64,000 bases of DNA from Delphinus delphis (Eukaryota > Chordata > Mammalia > Artiodactyla > Delphinidae): the NCBI RefSeq assembly GCF_949987515.2, contig NC_082689.1, forward strand, positions 68,694,267-68,758,266, read 5' to 3'. The notes under the pieces were generated by a model, which did no database searches, was not told the origin of the DNA, and worked only from the letters and a program-made list of their open reading frames with translations. The position numbers and the translations under genes are program-made. Shown in pieces: positions 23,630 through 35,500 of this stretch. The stretch's first letter is position 1, and each line of letters opens with the position of its first letter.

Positions 23630-26600
23630 ATATAAACTTTTAATGATGTATAATATATAAGAAAAAGTACACAAATTATAAGTATACTGGTCAGTGATTT
23701 ATCACAAACTGATCACATGTGTAACCACCAACCAGATCAAGAAACAAGTATTACAAGTACTGCAGAAGCTCCCTTCATGCGCCATTCCAGGCACTACCCT
23801 GTTCCCCATGGTAACCACTATTCTTACTTCTGACAGTATAGATTAGTTCTGAACTTGAAATGTTTGAACTTGAAATGTATGGAGTCATATACTATATATT
23901 ATTTTTTTATCTATCTTTTAATCAACATTATGTTCTTAGATTCATGTAAATTCGTTTGTTCCTTCTCATTGCTTCATAAAATTCCATTGTATAAATGTAC
24001 TGCAATTTACTTAACCATTCATACTTTGGGCATTTGGGTAATTTTTAGTTTGAGACTATTACAGAGTGCTGTCGTAAGCATTCTTGTACATGTCTTTGAT
24101 GAACACATAACCATATTTCTATGTCTATACCTAGGAATGTAATTGCTGAGTCATGGGGTGTGTGTACATTAGTGTTGCTATAAGTTTTTTAAAGTTTTAT
24201 ACCTAGTTGCATTTCTACCAGCAATATAAGAAGTCCCAGTGCAATACATCTTCTCCAACATTTAGTATTTTTAGTCTTTTTAATTTTATCCATTCCTGTG
24301 TGTGCTGATATTACATTGCTATTTTAATTTGTATTTCCTCATTTTCAAGATTTAGTTTACTGTGTTTTTAAGGTGAATAGGTGTTAAATTTTACCGAATT
24401 ACTTTTCTGCTTCTATTGAGATGACCATTTAATTTTTCTCTTCTGTTTTCGTTAATGTAGTGGATTACACTGATGGATTTCCAAATGTAAAAATACCCTT
24501 AATTTGCTGGACTAAACTCTGTTTAGTTATGAAGTATTACTTTTTTTTTTTAATTTTAAATACAACTGAGTTCCACTTTCTAGTAGTTTTTTAGGATATT
24601 TGAGCTAGATTGATGAGAGATATTGGCCAATAAGTTTTTCTCTTTTCATTTATTTGTAGGGTTTGATTTCAAGGTTATGCAAGCTCCACATGAAGAAGTA
24701 GAAGTATTCCCTTGTTTATCTGGTCTCTGGTAGATTTTGTGTAATATTGGTATTTGGAAGGATTCATAGGTTAATTTACTATGACCTAGAAGTTCCTTTG
24801 TGAGAAGATTTAAAAAATTGGATTAATTTCTGTAAGAGGTTTAGACTATTCAGATTTTAAATTTCTTCCTAAGTCTGTTTGATAAGTTGGGTTTTCCATA
24901 TCATTCAAATTGTCAAATTTATTCGCTTAAAGATTTTTCATAATTTTTTCATACTTAATCATTATAGTTTTAATATTTGATTATTTATACTGATGCCTCC
25001 CCTTATACTCCTGATATAGGTAATTTGTGTTTTCTCTCTTTGTTTTAATCAGGCTTGCTGGGGGCTTTTCAGTTTTACTGAAAGTTAAAAAAACAACCTT
25101 TTGCTGATTCTCTCCATTGTGTGCTTATTTTATATTTCATTGATTTTTTCCATATTATTTGTTTCCTTCATTCTTGAGGATTGATTTGCTATAAATTTTT
25201 GTAGTTTCTTGAGATGGATTCTTAGTTGATTTTTAGTATTTCTTTTTTTCTAATATATGCACATATGACTCTACATTTTCTTTTAAGCACTGCTTTAGCT
25301 CTACCTAGCAAGATTTGGTATGTCATGTCTTCATTATTATTTAGTTCATAACATTTTAATTTCCATTGTAATTTCTTCTTTGACCTATGGATTAACTGGA
25401 ATTTCCAAGCGTATGGAATTAATATAGTTTTTTCTTATCATTCACTTTTAGCTAAATTTGACTGCAGTGAGATAATATACTCTAAATGATTTCAGTCCTT
25501 TGATATTTGTAAGAATTTTTTAGTAGCTTAACACATGATAAATTTGGTGAATGTTTATTTACAGTTCAAAAGATGTAAATGATATAATTGTTGGGTGCAG
25601 TGTTCTGTATATATGAATTTGGTCACGTTTTGTTATTTGTGTTGTTTAGATCTTCTGTGCTCTGACTGATTTTTCTATCAGTTATAGAAACAAGTCTGTT
25701 AATTCCTCCTCTATAATTGTGGAATTGTCTGTTGTCTGTTTAGATTTCTTATTTTCTGCTTGATATGTATTAAATCTGTGTTATTTATAATGTACATATT
25801 TGGGATTGTGATAGTTTCCTGTTTGATTGATTTCTTCATGATTTTAAAATATCTGTTATGAGTAGTGTTTCTTGCCTTAAAGCTTACATTCTCTTTTAGT
25901 ATAAATATACCAGTGTTCTTTTTATTTGTATAATTCATCAATTGCTATCTTTTTATTTTTACCATGTCTGTGTGCTTCTATTCAAAACATTTTTCTTCTT
26001 AGCAGAATAGAGTTATTCTTTATTTCAATCTAATAAGCATAGTATTTTAATTAAAATATCAAATCCTTTTACCTTTAATGTAATTATTGATATAGTTCGA
26101 TTTAAATCTACAATTTTACTGTTTTCTCTCTGTTACGTCTCCTTTATTCTTTCTCATTTTAAGTTTTTTGGATTTGCACAATATTTTTATGATTATGTTT
26201 TTCTCTCAATTACCTTGTAAGTTATACATTTTTTTTAAGTTATACATTTTTAAATTACTCTTTTAGTGCTTACTATTAAAGATTTATCCTTGACTTATTA
26301 CCATTTAATACAAGTTATTAATAATTTCACTTCCCTATAATGCTAGCATCTTAGAACATTTCACTTTCAAGAATTCACCTCCCATGTTTGGATCATTGTT
26401 GTAATGCACTTTAAGGTTGTATTTATGTTACAAAGTTTATGACATTATAATTATTCTTTTATACAACCAGTGTATATTTATATACATATTTACCATTTCC
26501 AGTGCTCTTAATTCCTTTATGTTTTCCATTTATTTGTTTGGAATTATTTCACTTCAGAAGTCCTTTTATATGTCTTCTAATGCCTTTTGATGATGTACTC

Positions 26601-27440
26601 TTAGTTTCTGTTTGCTGAGAACACCTTAATTTCCTGTTTGTTTTTGAAGAATATTTGTACTAGGTATAGGATTCTAAACTAACAATTATTTTAACACTTC
26701 AAAAATATTAACTAATTACTTTCCAGCTTCCTTTGTTTCTAATGAGAAGTCATCTGTTAGTCTTATTTTTGTTCTTTTGGAAATAATGTCTTTTTTATTG
26801 ATTGCCACTTGTGAGACTTTCTCCTGGTCTTTAGTGATCTGCAACTTGACTGTAAAGTTCATAGTAATATATTTTTAAATCTTGCTTGTGGTTTGCTGAG
26901 CTTTTATCTGTGTTGATGATGTTCAGCTGTTTTTTTTAAAATTCTTAGCTAACATTTCTTGGAAAGTATCTCTCTTTTTTTCCATTTACATGTATGTTAG
27001 GCTTTTTACAGAGTCCCTTATGTCTGTTATGCTCTTTTTTGGTTATTCTGTACTTCAGATTGGATATTTCCTATTGACCTGTCTTCTACTTTGTCTAAAT
27101 TTCTGTGAAAACTATTAATTGTTTTCTTAATTTTCAGATACTGTGTTTTCGTTTCCACAATATTCATCTTATTCTTACAGTATATTGAACTCCATATGTT
27201 ACCAATTTTCCATATTGCCTATAATTTCTTGAGTATTTTAGTCACAGTCATTGACTTCTGATCTCAGTATCAGGATCACCTGAAAGTCTGATTCTGTCTG
27301 TTTTTCCTCTTGGTTACTGATCATATGACATTTTTCATGCTTAAAGATTTTTTATATGATTATGAACACTGTACATTAAAAAAGCTGTAAAAGTTCATAT
27401 TATAGATGCCATTTTATCACCAGCAGGGTTCTAAGAAATG
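23630..27440 (-). mobile_element. Ancient L1 (L1M-type), antisense, degraded
   Basis: The left part reads as an L1 3' end in antisense (CCCCATGGTAACCACTATTC, GGAATGTAATTGCTGAGTCA, CTACCAGCAATATAAGAAG). ORF2-derived sequence with many stops follows (for example TGCTTCTATTGAGATGACCA near 24410), and ORF1/5' sequence extends to about 27400. At 3.8 kb it is shorter than a full L1, so internal deletions are likely. No useful open frame remains. Confidence 0.8.
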
Positions 27441-27790
27441 AAATAGATGATCACTTTAATCCAATCAGAAATGGGGCCAGGTCAAAACTGCACTTGATTG
27501 TCAAGATTCAATCTATTTCTACTTTGTCTTTATTCTTAGGGTACACCCACCAAGACCTTTTAATTGAGAACCTAGGGAGCATTTTTCTTCTCACCTCTGG
27601 AAGGCTGTTGGAATTTTTGCTCTGCTTTTCAGAGATTTTCAGCTTAGTCTTGTCCTGTGCAGCTTTTGAATAGCAATTATGAGGAAATCTGGCTCTGTGT
27701 TTGATTGACAAAACTCTTGCTTGTTTCTTGGTTTCCCAAGAACTCTCTGCCAGGGACCAACCCTGGATTCTGTATCTCTAGCTGTATTCT
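27441..27790. other. No recognised element (about 350 bp)
   Basis: Possibly the remaining 5' fringe of the ancient L1; otherwise unique. No gene recognised. Confidence 0.35.
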
Positions 27791-27920
27791 CTCTCTCTCT
27801 TTTTTCTTTTTTGGCCATACCATGCAGCATGCAGGATCTTAGATCCCTGACCAGGGATGGAACCTGTACCCTTTGCAGCAGAAGCATGGAGTCTTAACCA
27901 CTGGACCAGTAGGGAAGTCC
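27791..27920 (-). mobile_element. Short tRNA-derived SINE (CHR family), antisense
   Basis: On the minus strand it reads GGACTTCCCTACTGGTCCAG, TGGTTAAGACTCCATGC and a GGTTCCATCCC B-box relic, followed by an A/G-rich tail (CT-rich on this strand). TCTAGCTGTATTC near 27778 and TCTAGCCGTATTC near 27923 form the target-site duplication. Confidence 0.85.
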
Positions 27921-27935
27921 TCTCTAGCCGTATTC

Positions 27936-28490
27936 AGAATAAGCAAATATTCCCAGAAAGAAAAGCTAATGGAAGAATGTAGTGTCAGTTCACCACTATC
28001 TCCAGTACCTCTAAAAATAGTTTCATAGACCTTTCCTCCAGCAGAGAGACTGCAGTATTCAGTAAAATTTCAGTATTCAGTAAAAAAATTCAATAAAATT
28101 TCCAACTTGGTTCTTTAAATACTTACTCTGCCCATCTATAAATTGAGTTATGCTCTAAGAAACTGGCCATGTGTTTGAGGCAATTTAAGTCTCCAGCCCT
28201 GGATGACTGCTAAAAACTCTGTTGGTTTATTTGTCCCTTCTCATTGGTTTTCTATCTGAAGGAAGTCCAGATTCTCAAGCTCTAGATCACACTCAAAATT
28301 ATCACATGCTTCCAGGAAAAGACAGCTGAAAATTCTGAGCTCATCTCTGAACATTTTCCTAAATATTTTCTCTGAATGTTTAGTCCCTATAATCTTCCTT
28401 GCATTCACAGCTCTCTAATGCCTTTAAAATATGATTTTTATAATTTACCTGGTTTTCTTGGGTGTTCACATTAAGAATGTTAGCCTTCTG
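27936..28490. other. Unique sequence with an 18-bp tandem repeat
   Basis: CAGTATTCAGTAAAATTT at 28053-28070 repeats at 28071-28088 with changes. Nothing else recognised. Confidence 0.5.
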
Positions 28491-28507
28491 AAAATTACTT
28501 AATCTTT

Positions 28508-28694
28508 TTTTCTAACATCTTTATTGGAGTATAATTGCTTTACAATGGTGTGTTAATGTCTGCTTTATATCAAGGTGAATCAGCTATACATATACATGTA
28601 TCCCCATATCTCCTCCCTCTTGCGTCTCCCTCCCACCCTCCCTATCCCACCCCTCTAGGTGGTCACAAAGCACCAAGCGGATCTCCCTGTGTGA
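28508..28694 (-). mobile_element. 5'-truncated L1 3' end, antisense
   Basis: The antisense L1 3' UTR begins AACATCTTTATTGGAGTATA and TTGCTTTACAATGGTGTGTT and continues through CCCACCCTCCCTATCCCACC and CTAGGTGGTCACAAAGCACC. AATTACTTAATCTT occurs just left (about 28493) and just right (about 28697), a convincing target-site duplication. Confidence 0.92.
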
Positions 28695-28711
28695 TAATTA
28701 CTTAATCTTAA

Positions 28712-29177
28712 TTGGAAGTGAAAGACTCCATAGATAGTTCTTCAATTTGATTTGAATACTAATAAGGAGAGCAATTATTCTCTAGTTTTTCAAATATTTG
28801 ATGAGCCTCTGTTGTCTAAAATACACAGCCTGATACATTGTAGAGTAAGTTTGTGACCACAATGCTAAAAGAAACTATAATTTTTTATCGCCTGTGCTGC
28901 CCAGTTCTTATCATTTGGGGGGGGTTCAATTCAAGCCAAACTCCTCTGGGACACCTTGTCTTTCTGGCAAGAGATGTCTAACTTTTGATAAATTCCTTGA
29001 CACTACTGTTCTCTGCCATTCTACTCAAAAATAAATATTTTCAAAGAGCTCATGTGTTCCAAAATAAAAGAACACATCTATTGCCTGAAGTAGTTTAGAT
29101 ATGAGTAGAGGACCAGGGAAGAATGGGGTTTGACTCTTGCTAGTTTCTTCTCACCCTTATAATTGAAAAGTTGTTTT
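28712..29177. other. No recognised element (about 470 bp)
   Basis: Unique-looking sequence with a short G tract near 28917-28924. Confidence 0.45.
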
Positions 29178-29193
29178 AAAAGACTCTAATAGC

Positions 29194-29408
29194 AGGCTTC
29201 CCTGGTGGCACTGTGGTTGAGAGTCCGCCTGCCGATGCAGGGGACACGGGTTCGTGCCCCGGTCCGGGAAGATCCCACATGCTGTGGAGCGGCTGGGCCT
29301 GCGAGCCATGGCCACTGAGCCTGCGCGTCCAGAGCCTGTGCTCCGCAACGGGAGAGGCCACAGCAGTCAGAGGCCCGTGTACCGTTAAAAAAAAAAAAAA
29401 AAAAAAAA
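29194..29408 (+). mobile_element. CHR-2-type tRNA-derived SINE, sense
   Basis: It starts AGGCTTCCCTGGTGGCACTG and has an A-box-like region (TGGTTGAGAGTCCG), a B box (GGTTCGTGCCC), the GCGGCTGGGCCTGCGAGCC body and a poly(A) tail. AGACTCTAATAGC flanks both ends (29181 and 29408). Its B box carries T where CHR-1 has A. Confidence 0.95.
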
Positions 29409-29420
29409 GACTCTAATAGC

Positions 29421-30350
29421 TATAGAGTACATGGAAGATAAGCTAATAATTTTTGAAAGAAGCAGTTCTTAGAATACCTTGGAAAATGTATCTTATAGGT
29501 CTCCCCAGTGCTATCCTGTTTCTGCAAACTGAAGACACAATAAAAAAAAAAGTGTACACAGAAGTCAGTTGTCCCTAATAGCAACATCAAATTCATCCCA
29601 CTGAATCTGTTAAGTTGTTCACTTGAATATTCTGCTTCTGGCTATACTTAAAATCCGGCAAGCTTCAGAGTTGGATGAAAAAGCCCACTATCCTATTAAT
29701 TAATTTTATCTTCCCAGTTTAGGTAACAAGGCCCCAAAGGCAATCAGCTAGTGCCCTGAAGCACACAATACAGTTACTAATGTTAATAAAACGATGGCTC
29801 TTATTTTGAAAAATAGCTTATAGCAGTATTGATAATATTCTAGCAGCAGAATTTGAAAATCCAGCCGTAATACCTTAATATTAAATTCTGTATATTCAGT
29901 AGTATACATTATCAATATACCACCACATGATTTATTCATACCAGTCTCAGTGTCCTCCAGCATTGATCTCAAGGCTGTTTTTTAGCTCTGTAATGAAAAC
30001 TCTAGAGCTTAAAATCCTGATCAAATGTCATCACTACACCAAGTCAGAAATATGGCCCATAGGAGTTAAGGTAGTATAAATTCTTTTTGGCCTGCATTAT
30101 AAAATCTTGCCCAGAGCTAATACTGAGAAAAGGGGGAAAACAACTCAGTGAGTCAGAAGACTTACTGTCATCCTCCCCTCATCAGTGTAGACTGGGTTTA
30201 TCGTTCTGAACCATGTGCTCCAAAAAAAGAAAAAAAAAATGCTGTTGAGAGGGTGTTCAACCAGGATGTAACTTTGGAAATGTGCTTATGATGGAAAGTA
30301 AAAACAAAAAACAAACAAACTTAACTAAAGAACTAAAAAAATCCACTGTT
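29421..30350. other. No recognised element (about 930 bp)
   Basis: AT-rich unique-looking sequence with short A tracts (near 29541 and 30220). No gene recognised. Confidence 0.45.
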
Positions 30351-30363
30351 TAAAATGAGGTTA

Positions 30364-30950
30364 AAGTGTCCATCAACAGATGAATGGATAAAGAAGATGT
30401 GGCACATATATACAATGGAATATTACTCAGCCATAAAAAGAAACGGAATTGAGTTATTTGTAGTGAGATGGATGGACCTAGAGTCTGTCATACAGCGTGA
30501 AGTAAGTCAGAAAGAGAAGAACAAATACCATATGCTAACACACATATATGTAATCTAAAAAAAACCCCAAAACTGGTTCTGAAGAACCTAGGGGCAGGAC
30601 AGGAATAAAGACGCAGACCGTAGAGAATGGACTTGAGGACACGGGGAGGGAGAAGGGGAAGCTGGGACAAAGTGAGAGAGTGGCATGGACATATATGCAC
30701 TACCAAGTGTAAAATAGATAGCTAGTGGGAAGCAGCCGCATAGCACAGGGAGATCAGCTTGGTGCTTTGTGACCACCTAGAGGGGTGGGATAGGGAGGGT
30801 GGGAGGGAGATGCAAGAGGGAGGAGATATGGGGATATATGTATATGCATAACTGATTCACTTTGTTATAAAGCAGAAACTAACACACGATTGAAAGCAAT
30901 TATACTCCAATAAAGATGTTAATAATAATAAATAAATTAAATAATAAAAT
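30364..30950 (+). mobile_element. 5'-truncated L1, sense (ORF2 tail and full 3' UTR)
   Basis: It contains the ORF2 C-terminus (KKMWHIYTMEYYSAIKRNG, near 30395-30445), then a purine-rich 3' UTR with GGGGCAGGACAGGAATAAAG, GAAGCAGCCGCATAGCACAG and AGAGGGGTGGGATAGGGAGG, and the terminal TATACTCCAATAAAGATGTT. An (AATA)n-like tail follows. AAAATGAGGTTAA is present at 30351-30363 and 30951-30963, giving exact target-site duplications. Confidence 0.95.
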
Positions 30951-30963
30951 AAAATGAGGTTAA

Positions 30964-31683
30964 TCTAAAAATGGGAACAATCTGTAAACAATAGAAGTGA
31001 AAGCCTCACTAAATTGCTCCATTATCCATTGTTAAAGCTTAGAAAAGAGTTAACTATGTTTTGGATGGGTAATATTACCACTTCTAACACCATAGGCTCC
31101 GAGGCATGAAAGTGATTGTTTCATAAACAAAAATGAAAAAAATTCCAAGGAGACCACTGAAGTATTTCTGGTCACTCTTCTTGGAGGACATCTTATAAGC
31201 AAAAGACCTCTGTCTATATGGTGGCGTTCGAGATGGTGGTGGGTTGCCACATTTTGCTTTTGAAAGATAGCAAAATACGTAGTTTCTATACTGCTTTATT
31301 CAAACAGAAATTTCCATCATATGTATTTAAGAACTGTGGTTGCCAATAAAGTCAGTCCTCTTGTTTATATTTTTACACTCCTGTATTAACAGTATACACA
31401 CATTTATATAAGCATCAAAAGTACTATACATGAAAACACGTAAGGTTCCATACTCTAACAAACAAAATGATGGAAGTTGACCCAGGAAAAATCAGACTGT
31501 AGCTATAATAAATATTCACAAAACTGACAGGATACCTTCTAGCAGTGAAACATGTACTCTGAGTTTAATTAATTTGTAAGATATAACGATATTTTTGTGA
31601 AGGTTAGGAAACACAGTTTGGTAATATTAACTATAATTTCCTTGGTTAATGTTGTCTGAAATCATAATCCAGGTAACTGTATA
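30964..31683. other. No recognised element (about 720 bp)
   Basis: No gene or repeat recognised. The short antisense frame at 31050-31250 has no recognisable motif. Confidence 0.4.
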
Positions 31684-32062
31684 AATCAGGATTAAGCCAG
31701 AGAAACAGAATCAGTAGGAAATATAAATTAAGAGATTTATTGCAGGGAACTGGCTTATACCATTTGGGGGGCTGGCTAAGCATGTCTAGAACTTGTAGGG
31801 CAGGCTGTCAGGAGGGTCAGGCTGGAACTCTCAGGCACAGGGTAAAGCTGTTGTCCACACAATTTCTTCTTATGAAAGCCTCCGCTCTGCTTTTAACCTC
31901 TTTCAGCTGATTGAATCAGGCCTGCCCAAACTATCTAAAATAATCTCCATTTCTAAAGTCAACTGATTATGGATTTTAATCCCATCTACAAAAAACTTCA
32001 CAGCAACACCTAGAATAGTGTTTGAAAGAATAACTGGAGACTAGCCAAACTGACTCATCAAA
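31684..32062 (-). mobile_element. ERVL-type LTR, antisense (subfamily uncertain)
   Basis: Order of motifs: AAGCCAGAGAAACAGAATCAG, AGAGATTTATTGCAGGGAAC, a GGGCAGGCTGTCAGGAGG block, CAGCTGATTGAATCAGGCC, CAACTGATTATGGATTTTAA and ACCTAGAATAGTGTTTGA. This is a common mammalian LTR pattern on the antisense strand. I cannot name the subfamily safely. Confidence 0.6.
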
Positions 32063-32662
32063 AAGACTACCACAATAATATATAGAAGTTTAAGTATTGG
32101 TTGATTTCTCCAAATCTCAAAGAGCATTGAAGATTGCTCATTTGAAATTCAAACCCTGCTCTCTTTAAGAAACAATTAAACATATGTATATATTATATCT
32201 CTGATCTTTCCTTCTTATCTGCTTTTCATTTGAAAAGTTAAAGAAAGCTCAAATCTTTCTTACTGTAATTTTTTGTCTCAATTTTTATAAATATAATGTG
32301 CAAAGGAGGTATTTCTGGATAAAGAGCTTCCTATAGCACAAAGCCATAGAATATGCCTTTTCGCTATTTCTCTTTAAAAAAAAAAATTAGAAGGGATAAT
32401 TTTGTTGGCATCCTAAATACAATTGTCAATAATGGATAGCATTAACATTTATATATTGATATGTTAACAGAGAATTAGAGAATTCGTTTTCATAATCCTT
32501 AATCAGTATTGTAGAAATCTGAGTCCATAGAAAGATATATGAGATTTCAGTTATTGAAGAAGATACACCATGAGGTGTCTACAACATTTTAGAATGAGTG
32601 ATGCAACTTCCATTCTTTTCTTTTGGCTTTGTGATTTTGATTGTTTAAAATTATGCAATGCT
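32063..32662. other. No recognised element (about 600 bp)
   Basis: AT-rich sequence upstream of the U6-L1 chimera. No gene recognised. Confidence 0.4.
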
Positions 32663-32772
32663 GCGCTCACTTTGCCAGTACATATCTAATACTAGAATTG
32701 GAATGATACAGAGAAGATTAGCATGGACCCTGTGTAAGGATGACATAAATTCATGAAACATTCCATATTTTT
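32663..32772 (+). pseudogene. RNU6 pseudogene: U6 snRNA retropseudogene (5' part of a U6-L1 chimera)
   Basis: The sequence follows U6 spliceosomal snRNA from end to end. GCGCTCACTTTGCCAGTACA matches the 5' stem, AATTGGAATGATACAGAGAA includes the ACAGA box (ACAGAGA), GATTAGCATGG matches the AGC-containing catalytic core, and AAGGATGACATAAATTCATG with ACATTCCATATTTT forms the 3' end. About fifteen substitutions and a small insertion show it is not functional. There is no recognisable PSE/TATA U6 promoter upstream, as expected for a retrocopy. It ends in its T run and passes directly into L1 sequence. Confidence 0.93.
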
Positions 32773-34882
32773 TAAAATAAATATTTTGTTATATATGAAC
32801 CTCATGGTAACCACAAACCAAAAAATTATACTGAAACAAAAAAAGAGAAAGAAATCCAAACATAACACTAAAGACAATCATCAAATCACATGAGAATACA
32901 GTAAAAGAAGAAGAAAGGAACAAAAAGAACTACAAAAACGACCAGAAAACAAATAATTAAAGGACAATCAGTATATTTCTATCAATGATTACTTTAAGTG
33001 TAAATAGACTAAATGCTTCAGTTAAAAGACATAGAGTAGCTGAATAGATAAAAAGCAAGACCCATATATATGCTGTCTATAAGAGACTCACTTCAGATCT
33101 AAAGACACACAGAGACTAAAAGTGAGGGGATGGAAAAATATATTCCATGCAAATAGAAACAAAAATAAATCTGAGGTAGCAATACTTATATTTGACAAAA
33201 TAGACTTTAAAACAAAGACTGTAATAGGAAACAAAGAAGAACATTACATGATAAAGGATTAATCCAATGAGAGGATATAATTGTAAATATATATGCACCC
33301 AACATAGGAGCACGTAAAAACATGAAGCAAATAGTAACAAACGCAACAGGGAAAATTGACAGTAATACAATAATAGTAGGGGACTTTTAACATCCCATTT
33401 ACATCAATGGACAGATTATCCAGACAGAAAATCAACAAAGAAATACTGGCCTTAAATGACACATTAGGAGATGAACTTAGTAGGTGTATATAGGACATTT
33501 CATCTAAAAGCAGCAGAATACACGTTCTTTTCAAGTGTGCGTGGGACATTCTCCAGTATGGTTCACATACTAGGCCAGTCTCAATGAATCTAAGAAGATT
33601 GAAACTCTATCAAGCATCTTCTTCAACCACAAAGGTATGAAACTAGAAATCAACCACAAGGAAAAAAAAACTGCAAAAAACACAAACACATGGAGGCTAA
33701 ACAATATGCTACTAAACAATCAATGGGTCACTTGAAGATATCAAAATATACCTGGAGACAAATCAAAATGGAAACACAGTGATCCAAAACCTATAGGACA
33801 CAGCAAAAGCAATTCTAAGAGGAATGTTTATGGTGATACAGGCCAACCTCAGGAAACAAGAAAAATCTCAGATAATCTAACCATACACTTAAATAAGGAA
33901 CTAGAAAAAGAAGAAGAAACAAAATCCAAAGTTAGTAGAAGAAAATAACTAATAAATTCAGAGTGGAAATAAATGAAGTAGAGACTTAAAAAGCTACAGA
34001 AAAGCTCAATGAAACTAAGAGCTGGTTTTTGAAAAGATAAAACAAAATTAATAAACGTTTTGCCAGACTCAACAAGAAAAAAGAGAGAGGGCCCCAATAA
34101 AATCAGAAATGAAAGAAGAGTTAAAACTGACACCACAGAAATACAAAGGATCGTAAGACATCACTACAAACAGTTGTATACCAATAAAATGGACAATCTA
34201 GAAGAAATGGATAAATTCCTAGAAATATACAATCTCCCAAAAGTAAACCAGGAAAAGATAGAAAATATGAAGAGACTGATTTTCAATAATGAAACTGAAC
34301 CAGTAAAAAACAAAAAAAAACAAACAAAAAAAACTCCCAACAAACATAAATTCAAGACCAGATAGCTTCACAGGTAAATTCTACGATACATTTAAAGAAG
34401 AGTTAACACCTATCCTCTAAAACTATTCCAAAAATTTCAGAGGAAGGAACACTTCTGAACTCATTCTGGAGATCAATATCACCCTGATATTAAAACCAAA
34501 GAGATCCCAAAATAGAAAACTGCAGGCCAATATCACTGATGAGCATAGATGCAAAAATCCTCAACAAAATATTAGCAAACTGAATTCAGTAATACAGTAA
34601 AAGGGTCATTCACCATGATCAAGTGGGATTTATTCCAGGGATGCAAGAATGTTTCAATATCTGCAAATCAATGAAGGTGATACATCACATTAACAAATTG
34701 AAGATTAAAAATCATATTAACATCTCAATAGATGCAGAAAAAGCTTTTGACAAAATTCCACATCCATTTATGATAAAAACTCTCAACAAAGTGGGCATAG
34801 AGGGCACATACCTAAATATAATAAAGGCCAGATATGATAAACCTACAGCCAACATCATACTCAATGTTGAAACGTGGAAAGC
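32773..34882 (+). mobile_element. L1 ORF2-containing fragment fused to U6, sense
   Basis: Sense L1 begins immediately after U6 with late ORF1/early ORF2 region sequence. Endonuclease-related pieces are visible (translated around 33280-33400, with NIYAPN-like and GDF-like remnants, here broken by a stop). RT-region open pieces occupy 34060-34365 (HHYKQLYTNKMDNLEEMDKF) and 34623-34916 ([39 protein letters not shown]). Reading stops abruptly inside the RT palm region at 34882, where a poly(T) tract begins. The RT catalytic motif, cysteine domain, 3' UTR and poly(A) tail are absent. Frameshifts and stops make it non-functional. Confidence 0.88.
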
Positions 34883-35500
34883 TTTTTTTTTTTTAAATCT
34901 GCTTTTTATTCTCTAATCTTTAATTAATGTTTGAACATACATTCCTAGAATAACTCCACTTGATGTGGGGTATTAGTCTTCCTCTCTACTACCTCAGTGA
35001 GTTTTCACCTCACAGGATCCCCACTTCCCTACTCTCTAGCTAGAAAACCAGGGTTTTATTTCTCCCACTCTGTTGCACACTGTTAATAATAGTGACTGTG
35101 TTTGAGACCAAGTGTTGAGAGGATGGAGAGAGAAAAAAAAGTGGTAAAGATTCTCTTCACACTTTGGGGACCACAGTTCCTCTGGACAGAGAGAAAGTTT
35201 CACATCCTTTAGAGATTTTGGAGCCTGCTCAAATATTGATTTCATTGCTGTTCCCACTTCCATGGGAATGCCTGGGGCTAGAACAGGGGAGGATGGATGA
35301 AAAAATATAGGGGCTTTCCTTCGCTCTTTCTGACCCCTCAGAGCTTCCTTTGTCACTCCTCAAATTAGAGACAGAGGCCTTCCCTTGGCACACGTTCTGT
35401 CTACACGTAGTGAGCAGTTACAGGGTTCAAATTTCCTTTGAGTCCAGCCTGGGAACCACCAGAAGAAAATGAAATGGGAGACTCCCCTCCAGTTCAGTGG
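34883..35500 (-). pseudogene. 3' end of an unidentified polyadenylated retrocopy, antisense
   Basis: On the minus strand this stretch ends with AGAATAAAAAGCAGATTT followed by about 12 A residues. The AATAAA signal (34905-34910) sits roughly 10 nt before the tail, the layout of a reverse-transcribed mRNA. An open frame of 106 codons (35356-35036, minus) contains SPVLAPGIPMEVGTAMKS; I do not recognise it. The right edge is undefined. It could be a processed pseudogene of a host gene or an unfamiliar LINE/LTR tail. It abuts the broken 3' edge of the U6-L1 chimera. Confidence 0.4.

Noticed and set aside
32663..32772. A functional U6 gene
   Set aside because: There are many substitutions, including in conserved core positions, no upstream U6 promoter was recognised, and it is fused to L1.
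35036..35356. A 106-codon antisense frame as an active gene
   Set aside because: It lies in a probable retrocopy with a poly(A) tail and no promoter or introns; kept only as a low-confidence pseudogene.
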